From contig CAYYNT010000038.1 of assembly GCA_964473155.1 (NCBI GenBank), positions 1 through 40,723 on the forward strand: DNA of 40,723 nucleotides. The letters run 5' to 3'. Numbering within the stretch: the first letter of the stretch is position 1; the number at the start of each line of letters is the position of its first letter. Positions 32,427-40,716 of this stretch are shown here, one piece after another. The position numbers and the translations under genes are program-made. Source of the DNA: JAJFUG01 sp964473155 (GTDB lineage Bacteria; Gemmatimonadota; Glassbacteria; GWA2-58-10). The notes beneath the pieces are model-generated. The model was not told where the DNA came from and made no database searches. It saw nothing but the letters and a program-made list of their open reading frames with translations.

Positions 32427-32460
32427 GATTCCCCCGCCCCGAAAGCGGGGGAATCTTTTT
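32427..32460 (+). terminator. Intrinsic terminator of secD-secF
   Basis: GATTCCCCCGC and GCGGGGGAATC form a perfect 11-bp stem around a 7-base loop, followed by TTTTT. Confidence 0.93.
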
Positions 32461-32500
32461 CCGGCCCTCCGCCAGACATTCCGGCCATGGAGACCGACCG

Positions 32501-33103
32501 ATGCTTCGATCTGCTACCCTGATTCTATTGCTTCCTGTCCTTCTGCTTTCATGCAAGGACAAGGAGGCGGTCGAAATAATCAACCTGACCGGCAGCGTGG
32601 ATGTCACCCTGCTCAATTACCAGAGCGTGGCTTTCACCGTGCCGGAAAACATTCCACTGAACCAGGACCTGGGAGCCAGCCGGACCCTATCGTTCAAGAC
32701 CCGCACCGAGCCGGTGCAGATGAGCCTGGTGCACCGTGGATACAATTTCGCCTCCATCTCGAAGGCCGTGCTGCGCCTGAAAATGGAGATGGAGCCGCAG
32801 AATTTCGAGGGCACGACAGAGGTGCGCATCTATGTGAGCCAGCTTGTGGATGTGTTCAACGATAAGGATGCGGTCATCATTTCGGAGCGGAAAATTCTGC
32901 CTTCGATGTTCGAGATGAGCGGCGAAGACGCCAGGCTGACCACCATTCTGATGCGTGAATATTACTTCATCGGATTCGAATTCATACTCGAGCCCTCTCT
33001 GGTCAGCGACAGGCACGTGGCTGTAGCCGGACGGATGGAAGAGTTCGAGCTGACAGTGACCGGCAGCCATACCCTGACCGGCGGGTACAGCGGCTATTAT
33101 TGA
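32501..33103 (+). CDS. Hypothetical lipoprotein
   Basis: A 200-residue protein starting MLRSATLILLLPVLLLSCKD, a clean lipoprotein signal with LLSC as lipobox and Cys18 lipidated; Lys-Asp after Cys does not match the strict Asp+2 inner-membrane signal. The mature part is beta-rich (VDVTLLNYQSVAFTVP, AVLRLKMEMEP, TEVRIYVSQLVD, HVAVAGRMEEFELTVTG), like a small beta-sandwich, and ends in GGYSGYY. I recognise no family. GGAG lies eight bases before the ATG at 32501; an open frame reaching back to 32348 covers the secF terminator and is not real. It stands between the secDF terminator and a hydrolase gene. Confidence 0.75.
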   Translation: MLRSATLILLLPVLLLSCKDKEAVEIINLTGSVDVTLLNYQSVAFTVPENIPLNQDLGASRTLSFKTRTEPVQMSLVHRGYNFASISKAVLRLKMEMEPQNFEGTTEVRIYVSQLVDVFNDKDAVIISERKILPSMFEMSGEDARLTTILMREYYFIGFEFILEPSLVSDRHVAVAGRMEEFELTVTGSHTLTGGYSGYY

Positions 33104-33200
33104 ACCGCGTGCTTTGCATACCGGTCCAGTCTTAAGACCTGCATACCGTTTGCCTGTTTCCGCATGAAGGCTTTCCCACCTGTTGCGCAGAGAGGTTCAA

Positions 33201-35420
33201 ATGAGAAAAGGACGCTTCCTGGCCCTGACATTTCTGACGGCCGTAATGGCAGCGCTCGCCCTGCGTTCCGACTGCACGGCCCAGGAGCTGAGGGTTTTCC
33301 GCTCCCAGATGCCCTATGAGGACGACCTGATGCGCCGTCAGCTCTACGAACACCTGACCGGCATCGCCCGCGGCTTCCTTCAGCAGCAGGACAGGGAGAT
33401 TCAGGCCATTCAAACGCCAGAGGACGTGGCTGAGCGCAGGAAAACGATCCGGGCGCGTATCATGGACTGTATCGGCCCGTTCCCGGAGCGAAGCGACCTT
33501 AAAGCCCGCGTGACCGGCTCTTTCGAACGGGAGGGCTACCGGGTGGAAAACGTGGTCTTCCAGAGCCGGCCGGGTTTCTATGTCACGGGCAACCTTTACA
33601 TTCCGTCGAGCGGTGACAGGCCATTCCCGGCCGTGTTAGGAGTGAACGGCCACACGCTCAACGGCAAGGCCGGACTGACTTATCAGCGTATCTGGATCGG
33701 ACTTGCGCGCAAGGGTTACGTTGTCTTCACTTTCGACCCGCCGGGACAGGGCGAACGGTTCATGTACTGGAGCGAGGATCTGGGCGCAAGCCTGGTCGAG
33801 GGCACGACTCCGGAGCACACCATGGCCGGAATCCAGTGCCTGCTGACCGGATCGAATGCGGCGAATTATTTCATCTGGGACGGAATCCGCGCCATAGATT
33901 ATCTTCTGACCCGGCCGGAGGTGGACCCGAAGCGCATCGCCGTGACCGGCAACTCCGGCGGCGGCATGGAGAGCGCCTATCTTGGCGCCCTGGATGACCG
34001 TCTGGCAGCCTGCATACCCAACTGCTACCTGAACTCATGGGAACAGCTCTGGACCACTCTGGGTCCGCAGGACGCCGAGCAGAACATGCTGCCCTTTGTC
34101 GGCTCCTCGCTCGATTTCATCGATTATATCATCCCGTTCGCCCCCCGCCCTTACCAGATGAACCTGGCGATCCAGGACTTTTTCAGCATAGCCGGAGCGC
34201 GGCGCACATACGAGAAAGCGCGCCGGATATACGAGTTGATGGGGGCCGGGGACAACCTCAGAAAAGTTGAATATGACGATGGCCACGGGTACTGGCAACC
34301 GATGCGCGAGCAGATGTACGGCTTCCTGAACAATCGGTTCAAAGGCGGGACGGACGCTCCGGACAGCGAGCCGGAGAGCCGCGTGGAGCTTGACCGCACG
34401 CTACAGGTCACACCCACCGGCCAGGTCATGACCAGTTACCCGGATTCCCGGACCATCGGACAGCTCAATGCTCTGTATGCACAGCAGGTTAAATACAAAG
34501 CGGCTCTTCCGTCAAAGGAATCCGGCCTGGACTCTTTCCGCCAGGATATTCAGGCCCGGGTGCGCCGGGCAATCGCTTTCCAGTCCGCGAACACCCCTCT
34601 CGACATACAGCCTCGCGGCAGCATCCGCCAGGGTGACATGCTGGTTGAAATGCTCACTTACCAGAGCGAACCCGGCATAACGATACCAGCGCTTCTGTTC
34701 CGTCCGCAGGGCGGACCGGCCGGGGCGGCGCCAATACTGTACGCGGCGGATGAAAACAAGGCGGCAGACGCCGCCGGAGAGATCGCGGCCCTGGTCAAAG
34801 CCGGACACACGGTGCTGGCCCCGGATGTTCGCGGCAAGGGAGAGCTGGAGCGCGATGTGGAAACAAACGGCATATTCAGGCAATGGTTTGCCAACGACTG
34901 GCAGATGGCCATGATGGCCCTGCAGGTGAAAAAACCGCTGGTTGGAATGCGCACGCTGGACCTGGTCCGGGCGCTGGATGTCCTGACCGGCCTGGAAAAG
35001 GTGCAGGCATCGAGAATCCTGGCCGTGGGACGCGGTTCTGGCTGCATCCCCCTGCTGCATGCCGCCGTGCTGGATGAACGCATCGCCGGGCTTGTGCTGG
35101 ATGGCGGCTTGTTATCCTGGGAGACGATGATAAAGTCACATATGCACCGCAGCCAGTTGGACAATGTCATTCTGGGCGTCTACCGCGAATACGACCTTCC
35201 GCTCCTGGCAGCCTGCCTTGCGCCGCGGCCTCTGGCTTTGTCCAATCCGGTCGATGCGCTGGGACACATGGTTCATCCGGACAGTGTGCGTTCCGGATAC
35301 TCGCAGGCCGCGTCCTGTTACAAGCTGACAGGAGCGCCGTCCATGCCGCTCGTGATCGAGCGGCCGGCTGGAGTGAACATCGCCGAGGCCTGCAGCGTTA
35401 TTCTCAAAGGAGAAAAATGA
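33201..35420 (+). CDS. Exported tandem alpha/beta hydrolase (acetyl-xylan-esterase-like)
   Basis: A 739-residue secreted protein with signal peptide (FLALTFLTAVMAALALRSDC, cut after TAQ). It holds two alpha/beta-hydrolase regions. The first (about 95-390) is complete: FPAVLGVNGH, FDPPGQGE, AIDYLLTRPEVDPKRIAVTG and the nucleophile elbow TGNSGGGMES with Ser252, then the probable catalytic His in DDGHGYW. The second (about 470-735) has the same order (ILYAADE, VLAPDVRGKGE, LDLVRALDVLTG) with elbow VGRGSGCIP, and its catalytic set is less clear. This resembles AXE1/dienelactone-hydrolase-like esterases or peptidase S9-like proteins. GAGG lies five bases before the ATG at 33201. Likely role is de-esterification of plant polysaccharide; the exact substrate is open. 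Confidence 0.78.
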   Translation: MRKGRFLALTFLTAVMAALALRSDCTAQELRVFRSQMPYEDDLMRRQLYEHLTGIARGFLQQQDREIQAIQTPEDVAERRKTIRARIMDCIGPFPERSDLKARVTGSFEREGYRVENVVFQSRPGFYVTGNLYIPSSGDRPFPAVLGVNGHTLNGKAGLTYQRIWIGLARKGYVVFTFDPPGQGERFMYWSEDLGASLVEGTTPEHTMAGIQCLLTGSNAANYFIWDGIRAIDYLLTRPEVDPKRIAVTGNSGGGMESAYLGALDDRLAACIPNCYLNSWEQLWTTLGPQDAEQNMLPFVGSSLDFIDYIIPFAPRPYQMNLAIQDFFSIAGARRTYEKARRIYELMGAGDNLRKVEYDDGHGYWQPMREQMYGFLNNRFKGGTDAPDSEPESRVELDRTLQVTPTGQVMTSYPDSRTIGQLNALYAQQVKYKAALPSKESGLDSFRQDIQARVRRAIAFQSANTPLDIQPRGSIRQGDMLVEMLTYQSEPGITIPALLFRPQGGPAGAAPILYAADENKAADAAGEIAALVKAGHTVLAPDVRGKGELERDVETNGIFRQWFANDWQMAMMALQVKKPLVGMRTLDLVRALDVLTGLEKVQASRILAVGRGSGCIPLLHAAVLDERIAGLVLDGGLLSWETMIKSHMHRSQLDNVILGVYREYDLPLLAACLAPRPLALSNPVDALGHMVHPDSVRSGYSQAASCYKLTGAPSMPLVIERPAGVNIAEACSVILKGEK

Positions 35421-35512
35421 GGCGGAATTTTCGCTTTCATACCGCCGGAGCGACAGATAATCAACGGTTTTCAGACTGAATTACCGGCTCCGCAGCATGG
35501 CTGCAAGTCATT

Positions 35513-35546
35513 AAAAAAAGGGGCGGATTTTTGAATCCGCCCCTTT
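35513..35546. terminator. Bidirectional intrinsic terminator
   Basis: AAAGGGGCGGATT and AATCCGCCCCTTT form a perfect 13-bp stem with a 4-base loop. Reading minus, seven U follow the stem; reading plus, the U tract is only the stem's own TTT. It ends the hydrolase transcript and can end the converging Rrf2 transcript. Confidence 0.85.
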
Positions 35547-35707
35547 CGATTATTGAGCATTTACGCAAACCGGGCTATCAGGAATTCTTTTGTTAAACGG
35601 CAGAGGGCCGCAAGTGGCCGCCCTCGCGCAATACCCCGGAATATGGGACGAGCTTGAAAGAAATCTCTGTAAGAGTTTATCCCAACCAATCTTTAAGCCG
35701 CAAGCTG

Positions 35708-36196
35708 TCAGCGTCCGGTTGCTTCCAGCGGTTGATGTTCCATTCCTTCATGGAGCTCAAAATCTGTCCGGAAACGTGGCACCTTCCGGTCGATGAGGTC
35801 CTGGATCGTTATCCGTGAACCGCAAGTTTCGCAGAACTGCAACACCATATCCCAGAATAGTTTGATCTCGCAATCGCCGCCGCGAGGGCAGGGATTTTTC
35901 TCACGGTCGAATCTGGCGCAATGCCCATCGGCGTTAATATCGCTCGACAGCATTTTCAGCACCTTGCAAACTGTTATTTCCGCCGGTGGGTTTTTCAGGT
36001 GGAATCCGCCCTTGATCCCGCGCGTGCTCTCGATCAAGCCCTTGCGCTTGAGAATGCCAAGAAGCTTGTGTACATAATCGAGACTGATCAGCTCGCTATC
36101 GCTGATCTCCCGCGCGGTCAATGCTTCATCGCCGTGGCGCCGCGCGAGTTGGAGCACGCAACGGAGACCGTATTCCTCCTGGGCGCTGAAATGCAT
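35708..36196 (-). CDS. Rrf2 family transcriptional regulator with cysteine cluster
   Basis: A 162-residue regulator. The winged helix-turn-helix is at residues 1-80: EEYGLRCVLQLARR, LTAREISDSELISLDYVHKL, GLIESTRGIKGGFHL. Three cysteines follow, CARFDREKNPCPRGGDC (C-x9-C-x5-C), resembling the Fe-S ligand loop of IscR/NsrR/RsrR-type proteins; FCETC adds two more. Sensing of iron-sulfur status, nitric oxide or redox state is therefore likely, by family knowledge. It is not followed by isc genes. A 19-bp inverted repeat lies upstream, beside the predicted promoter, suggesting autoregulation. The divergent galactokinase may be under the same control. GGGAG lies seven bases before the ATG. Confidence 0.88.
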   Translation of the reverse strand: MHFSAQEEYGLRCVLQLARRHGDEALTAREISDSELISLDYVHKLLGILKRKGLIESTRGIKGGFHLKNPPAEITVCKVLKMLSSDINADGHCARFDREKNPCPRGGDCEIKLFWDMVLQFCETCGSRITIQDLIDRKVPRFRTDFELHEGMEHQPLEATGR

Positions 36197-36354
36197 CTGA
36201 CTTCTCCCTTTTTTTATCCACCGGATGTTTAAAATCCTTTACATCCTGGTGTTCATTTTGTAGAAGCCGGAAATGGCACAGTGGTTTAACTACACCAGTC
36301 AACTCATAACTAACGGACCGGCTGTTGTAAAGTTGCTCGAAATCTTGAAGTAAT

Positions 36355-36383
36355 AATATTTCACTTTTCATTGCTACATGCAA
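36355..36383 (-). promoter_or_regulatory. Possible promoter of the Rrf2 gene
   Basis: On the minus strand TTGCAT (36378-36383), 17 bases, AATATT (36355-36360). The inverted repeat lies 8 bases upstream of the -35 box. Confidence 0.4.
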
Positions 36384-36390
36384 GTATGAT

Positions 36391-36409
36391 ATTCAGGAAA
36401 TACCTGAAT
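36391..36409. promoter_or_regulatory. Candidate Rrf2 operator
   Basis: ATTCAGG AAATA CCTGAAT is a perfect 7-5-7 inverted repeat. Size and spacing suit a dimeric winged-helix regulator such as the adjacent Rrf2 protein. It is placed between the two divergent promoters. Confidence 0.5.
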
Positions 36410-36478
36410 TGGTCTCTTAGTGTTCCATTTTTCCGATTTCCTTGCGCTCGGACGTCCCCGAGTTAAAATTACAGTCTG

Positions 36479-36507
36479 TTGAAATATTCCAGGGCCGGAG
36501 ATATTGT
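36479..36507 (+). promoter_or_regulatory. Promoter of galK
   Basis: TTGAAA (36479-36484), 17 bases, TATTGT (36502-36507). It overlaps the longest possible galK start (TTG at 36504), which supports the ATG at 36543 as the real one. Confidence 0.55.
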
Positions 36508-36542
36508 CGGTCTCAATATCAATAATACTATGGTCTGCGAAA

Positions 36543-37988
36543 ATGGTTCAGATTAACAGTCTGCTTCAAATCCTCAGTCAGCGTGACCCGCGCATTAAAA
36601 AAACGCTGGAATCCATTTATAATATTGACGCAACCCCGAAAGTCCTGCGCCTGATCGAAACTTTCGCCGAACGTTTCCCCGATGAAACCGAGGTCACTGT
36701 CCTGCGGGCGCCGGGACGGGTGAACCTGATCGGCGAGCACACGGATTACAACGGCTTGCCGGTGCTGCCGATGGCAATCGACAACGATATGCTGGTGGCG
36801 TTCGCCCCGCGTCAGGACGATGTAATCAAGGCGGTCAACTCCGATTTCCCGGACCGGGTGTTCCACCTCGAACGCCAAATCCCGCATTTCGAGACCGGGG
36901 ACTGGGGCAACTATGTGAAAGCCGCCGCGCAGGGTGTGATCGATCATTTTGGCTCCACGCAGGGATTGCGTGGAATGAATGCCTGTTTTTACGGAACAGT
37001 GCCGATAAGCGCGGGGCTTTCGTCCAGTTCGGCCCTGGTCGTCTCCTCGGCTCTGGCCCTGCTTCATGCCTCGGGGCGTGAGATCGAGCGCCCGGCGCTG
37101 GCCGAACGCCTGGCTGCGGCGGAGTGGTATGTGGGCACCGAGGGCGGCGGCATGGATCAGGCGGCATCCCTGCTGGCCGAACGGGACAAGGCGCTGAAAA
37201 TTGATTTTTATCCGCTGCGGGCTGAACCGGTGTTCCTGCCCGAGGGTTTTACAATCGTGGTGGCCAATTCAATGGTGGTTGCATCAAAAAGCCAGAACGC
37301 CAGACTTCAGTACAACACCCGTCATGCGGTCTGCCGCATGGCCACGGCCCTGCTGGTCAAGCGCCTGGAGCTGGATCCGGATAAATATCATCGTCTCGGG
37401 GATATATATCTTCAGATGGGACGTGACCGGATGCTGGCCGCCTGCAAACAGCACCTCAAATGGCACGGCTACACCAAGACCGAGCTTTCCGAAGCTCTTG
37501 GCATCTCGCTGGATGAATTCAACCAGCGGTTCTGCACCACAACGAATGGAGAACATATTTCGGGGCCGGCGGAGGGTTTCAAGCTTCTTGCCCGCACCCG
37601 TCATGTCGTGAGCGAATCGGCGCGGGTGGATCAGGCGCTGGCGGATATCCGGTCCGGCGGCGGCGGGCGGATGGGAGAGCTGATGAACGCTTCCTACCTG
37701 AGCTGCCGTCATAACTACGAAGTTAGCCATCCGGCGATTGACGACCTGGTGGCGATAGCTCTCGAGGCAGGCGCGGCAGGCAGCCGCATCACCGGGGCCG
37801 GGTTTGGAGGCTGCACGGTCAGCCTTGTCCCGGATGACCGTCTCGACAGTTTCCTGGACGAGGTTCGACGCCGATATTTCGAGGACGCGATTCAAACCTA
37901 TCCGGAGGCCAGCCGGCGCTACAGGGAAACCGGCATCGAGCCTCTGCTGGTTCTTAGATCATCGGGCGGGGCGCAGATGATTTTCTGA
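36543..37988 (+). CDS. galK: Galactokinase, long (GALK2/Gal1-like) form
   Basis: A 481-residue GHMP kinase that phosphorylates galactose (or N-acetylgalactosamine) at C1. The galactokinase signature is APGRVNLIGEHTDYNGLPVL, followed by PMAIDND; the ATP loop is PISAGLSSSSALVVSSALA, the catalytic Asp lies in GTEGGGMDQAAS, and the third GHMP motif is GAGFGGCTVSLV. Bacterial GalK is usually about 380-390 residues; the extra length sits in the N-terminus (about 45 residues) and in the middle (about 255-345), as in eukaryotic GALK2/Gal1. A role on galactose or GalNAc cannot be separated by eye. No galE or galT is in the window. It precedes a nitroreductase and an SSS symporter in the same direction, and diverges from an Rrf2 gene. 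Confidence 0.9.
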   Translation: MVQINSLLQILSQRDPRIKKTLESIYNIDATPKVLRLIETFAERFPDETEVTVLRAPGRVNLIGEHTDYNGLPVLPMAIDNDMLVAFAPRQDDVIKAVNSDFPDRVFHLERQIPHFETGDWGNYVKAAAQGVIDHFGSTQGLRGMNACFYGTVPISAGLSSSSALVVSSALALLHASGREIERPALAERLAAAEWYVGTEGGGMDQAASLLAERDKALKIDFYPLRAEPVFLPEGFTIVVANSMVVASKSQNARLQYNTRHAVCRMATALLVKRLELDPDKYHRLGDIYLQMGRDRMLAACKQHLKWHGYTKTELSEALGISLDEFNQRFCTTTNGEHISGPAEGFKLLARTRHVVSESARVDQALADIRSGGGGRMGELMNASYLSCRHNYEVSHPAIDDLVAIALEAGAAGSRITGAGFGGCTVSLVPDDRLDSFLDEVRRRYFEDAIQTYPEASRRYRETGIEPLLVLRSSGGAQMIF

Positions 37989-38053
37989 ATCTGTCTTATT
38001 AAGCATCCCGCACTTGTTTGAAGCCCCAAGTTCAAGCCTGGAGGGTGAGCCGG

Positions 38054-38551
38054 ATGGACGCGATGGAAATGTTGCGGACGCGAAGAAGCGTCAGAAACTA
38101 CAAGGATAAACCTCTGGAACCCGGTATTGCCGAGGCAATCGCCGATGCCGGCCGGTTGGCCGCCTCGGGCCGCGGAGTTGATCCCTGGGAATTCGTCCTT
38201 GTAACCGATCCGGTCAGGCGCAAGAAACTGGCGGGGATCTGTGATGCAGGTAAATTTATTGAGCAGGCCCCGCTCTGTATCGTTGTGCTCTGCCGTGACA
38301 CCAAATACTATCTGGAGGATGGGGCCGCGGCAACACAGAACATGCTGCTGGCAGCCACCGCTCTCGGACTGGGCTCTTGCTGGGTGGCCGGAGATAAAAA
38401 GCACTACGCCGGCAAGGTGGAAGAGCTTGTTTGCGCGCCGCCTGACTGCAAACTGATCAGCCTGGTGGCGGTGGGCCATGCCGCGGATGACCTTCCGCCG
38501 CGAAAGCAAAGACGGCCCCTGGCTGCAATGATACACCACGAAAAGTTTTGA
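38054..38551 (+). CDS. Nitroreductase family FMN protein
   Basis: A 165-residue short nitroreductase-fold protein that should bind FMN as a dimer and reduce nitro, quinone or similar substrates with NAD(P)H. The FMN phosphate-binding motif is RTRRSVRNYKDKPLE; AGRLAASGRGVDPWEFVLV and the C-terminal GLGSCWVAGDK and ISLVAVGHA complete the usual pattern. GGAGG lies nine bases before the ATG at 38054; the frame is open upstream to 38018 but without a site. It follows galK by 65 bases and may share its transcript. The true substrate is not indicated. Confidence 0.85.
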   Translation: MDAMEMLRTRRSVRNYKDKPLEPGIAEAIADAGRLAASGRGVDPWEFVLVTDPVRRKKLAGICDAGKFIEQAPLCIVVLCRDTKYYLEDGAAATQNMLLAATALGLGSCWVAGDKKHYAGKVEELVCAPPDCKLISLVAVGHAADDLPPRKQRRPLAAMIHHEKF

Positions 38552-38560
38552 GAATTTACA

Positions 38561-38583
38561 CTGGATTCCAATCGGGAATCCAG
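38561..38583 (+). terminator. Hairpin between nitroreductase and symporter genes
   Basis: CTGGATTCC and GGAATCCAG form a perfect 9-bp stem with a 5-base loop, 10 bases after the nitroreductase stop. A TTTTATT run follows only after about ten bases, so it is a weak terminator or a processing hairpin. Confidence 0.4.
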
Positions 38584-38642
38584 CAGGCGCCGGTTTTATT
38601 CATCATGCTTTTAACCCTCTGAGGTAGAAAGGCCCGGCAATA

Positions 38643-40331
38643 ATGTTCACACTTCACGCAGTGGATCTTTTTATCATTATTTTCTACTTCGCCTTTGTGA
38701 TCGGAGTGGGATATTACCTGAAAAGCTACACGAAAACCGGCGAGGATTTCTTTCTGGCCGGCCGAAGCCAGACCGCCTGGATCGCAGGGATATCGTTCAT
38801 AGCCGCCAACATGGGCGCGCTGGAACTGATGGGCTGGAGCGCGGCCACTTACCAGTACGGCATGTTAGCGGTGCACTGGTACTGGATCGGGGCCATTCCG
38901 GCGATCCTGTTCCTCGGGCTGTTCATGATGCCGTTCTACCATATCAGCAAAACCCACTCCGTGCCGGGTTACCTTCAGATGCGTTTCGGCGAGGGGGCGC
39001 GCGGGCTTTCCGCCGCCACTTTCGTCATCATGACTGTCCTGGCCAGCGGGATCAACATGTACGCTATGGGCCTGATCCTGGAAAATTTCTTCGGCTGGGA
39101 CTTTGACACCTCGGTCTGGGTTACGGCTATCACAGTGGCGATTTACTGCGGCATGGCCGGATTGACCTCTGCCATTTTCAACGAGATCGTGCAGTTTTTC
39201 CTGATCTGGGCCGGAGCGCTTCTTATCCCGATCTACGGCCTGATCGAACTGGGAGGCTGGGACAAGCTGACAGCGATGGTCAGCCAGCGCGCGGTCGAGC
39301 TGGCGCCCGCCGGAGCGCCCGTCCTCGACCGTCTGCATATCTGGTCCACCATGGCCTCACCCCTGGATAATCCTATGGGTATGCACTGGCTGGGTATCGC
39401 GTTCGGCCTGTGTTTCGTGCTGAGCATGGGTTACTGGACCACTGATTTTCTCGTGGTTCAGCGCGTGCTGACCACCAAGAACCTGCGCAGCGCGGAAAAC
39501 GCCACGATCATCGGCTCGTTTTTCAAGATGGCCATTCCGCTGATAGTGATCCTCCCGGGACTGATCGGTTTCGCCCTGATCCCGGGGCTGGTCCCGGAGG
39601 GTCCGAACGTGAACCCCTCCGAAACCTACAACGCGGTGCTGCCGCTGCTGATGAAACGCTATTTCGGCCCCGGAATGATCGGCCTGGGCCTGATCGCCCT
39701 TTTAGCCGGATTCATGAGCGGGATGGCGGGCAACGTCTCGGCGTTCGCCACGGTCTGGACCTACGACATCTACCGCAGTTACATCAAAAAGAACGCAAGC
39801 GACAACCACTACCTGGTGCTGGGCCGCTGGTCCACGATCATCGGCGTGATCATTTCAATAGCCACCACCTACATAGTCAAGCGCTTTTCCAGCATCATGG
39901 ACTATATGCAGGCCCTGTTCAGCTTCTTCATCGCGCCGCTTTTCGCCACCGTGCTGCTGGGCATGTTCTGGAAACGCACCACCGAGAAGGCCGGGTTCTG
40001 GGGCCTTCTGCTGGGCATGCTCACCTCGATCGGCATCTTCCTGGGCATCCGTTTCGAGTGGCTCAACCCCAGCCTGGTGACCCTGAGCGACCACGCCAGC
40101 ACCATGGCGGTGAACATGTGGCAGGCAGTCTGGGCTTTCCTGGTCAATTTCATAGCCACTATCGTGATCAGCCTGTTCACGAAACCAAAGACAGACGCTC
40201 AGTTGAAGAACCTGGTTTACGGCTTCACGGATATTCCGAAGGAAAAAACCGTGCCGTGGTTCAAGCAGCCGCGTTTCTGGGGCGTGGTCAGCTTCGCGAT
40301 CTTCATCATCCTGAATATTATCTTCTGGTAA
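38643..40331 (+). CDS. Sodium:solute symporter (SSS/SGLT family)
   Basis: A 562-residue inner-membrane protein with about 13-14 hydrophobic helices. It starts with a membrane helix (VDLFIIIFYFAFVIGVGYYL) and then shows YTKTGEDFFLAGRSQTAWIA, the SSS hallmark, and SFIAANMGALELMGWSAA. FLIWAGALLIPIYGL, GYWTTDFLVVQRVL and LLAGFMSGMAGNVSAFATVW follow; the last contains the serine-rich Na2 site of LeuT-fold carriers. Close relatives import glucose, galactose, inositol or sialic acid with sodium. Nearness to galK suggests galactose or a related hexose, but this is inference from context. The ATG at 38643 has AAAGG ten bases upstream. Confidence 0.9.
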   Translation: MFTLHAVDLFIIIFYFAFVIGVGYYLKSYTKTGEDFFLAGRSQTAWIAGISFIAANMGALELMGWSAATYQYGMLAVHWYWIGAIPAILFLGLFMMPFYHISKTHSVPGYLQMRFGEGARGLSAATFVIMTVLASGINMYAMGLILENFFGWDFDTSVWVTAITVAIYCGMAGLTSAIFNEIVQFFLIWAGALLIPIYGLIELGGWDKLTAMVSQRAVELAPAGAPVLDRLHIWSTMASPLDNPMGMHWLGIAFGLCFVLSMGYWTTDFLVVQRVLTTKNLRSAENATIIGSFFKMAIPLIVILPGLIGFALIPGLVPEGPNVNPSETYNAVLPLLMKRYFGPGMIGLGLIALLAGFMSGMAGNVSAFATVWTYDIYRSYIKKNASDNHYLVLGRWSTIIGVIISIATTYIVKRFSSIMDYMQALFSFFIAPLFATVLLGMFWKRTTEKAGFWGLLLGMLTSIGIFLGIRFEWLNPSLVTLSDHASTMAVNMWQAVWAFLVNFIATIVISLFTKPKTDAQLKNLVYGFTDIPKEKTVPWFKQPRFWGVVSFAIFIILNIIFW

Positions 40332-40349
40332 ACTTACAGGAGCTGCGAC

Positions 40350-40574
40350 ATGACAGGCAAAAGCCGGATAACGATCTGGTTTCTCAGCGGTCTGATAATA
40401 TTTGTCTATGGGCTGGCGGTCACCGGGATGGGGATTTACAATTTCTCGAATCCGCCGGATGTGGTAGGATCGGAATTGCACCTGGATTTCTGGTGGGGCC
40501 TGATCCTGATCGCCACCGGGGCTATTTTTCTTTACACTCAGCGGCCGGGGCGTCCGGTTAAAAACCAGGACTGA
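40350..40574 (+). CDS. Small two-helix membrane protein downstream of the symporter
   Basis: A 74-residue protein with two predicted membrane helices (IWFLSGLIIFVYGLAVTG and FWWGLILIATGAIFLY) and a basic C-terminus. AGGAG lies seven bases before the ATG, and the gene follows the symporter by 18 bases and precedes the terminator, so both share a transcript. Small membrane subunits next to SSS carriers are common in environmental bacteria; I cannot name the family. Confidence 0.75.
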   Translation: MTGKSRITIWFLSGLIIFVYGLAVTGMGIYNFSNPPDVVGSELHLDFWWGLILIATGAIFLYTQRPGRPVKNQD

Positions 40575-40606
40575 GAACTGCAAGCATTCTGACAGGACGT
40601 TAATAT

Positions 40607-40640
40607 GGGGACAGGCATAAAAAAGCCTGTCCCCTTTTTT
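40607..40640 (+). terminator. Intrinsic terminator after the symporter unit
   Basis: GGGGACAGGC and GCCTGTCCCC form a perfect 10-bp stem with an 8-base loop, followed by TTTTTT. Confidence 0.93.
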
Positions 40641-40676
40641 GCTCCGACATTCTTGAAATTTATATCTGATACCAAT

Positions 40677-40716
40677 TTGACATCAAACATATAGTATTGT
40701 ATATTTAGGCAGGAGG
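40677..40716 (+). promoter_or_regulatory. Promoter and ribosome site of a gene beyond the window
   Basis: TTGACA (40677-40682), 17 bases, TATATT (40700-40705), then AGGAGG at 40711-40716. The start codon would lie just past the end of the window. The expected transcript start falls on the ribosome site itself, so either the real start is slightly upstream or another promoter serves the gene. Confidence 0.6.

Larger units (their letters stand above)
36197..36542. other. Divergent control region between the Rrf2 gene and galK
   Basis: This 346-base AT-richer gap contains the minus promoter (36355-36383), the 19-bp inverted repeat (36391-36409) and the galK promoter (36479-36507). I see no small gene in the rest. 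Confidence 0.6.

Noticed and set aside
35590..35796. Small plus-strand frame of 68 codons
   Set aside because: Its second half is antisense of the Rrf2 gene and it has no ribosome site.
36504..36542. Upstream TTG start for galactokinase
   Set aside because: The codon lies inside the predicted -10 box and adds residues with no family match; ATG at 36543 is preferred.
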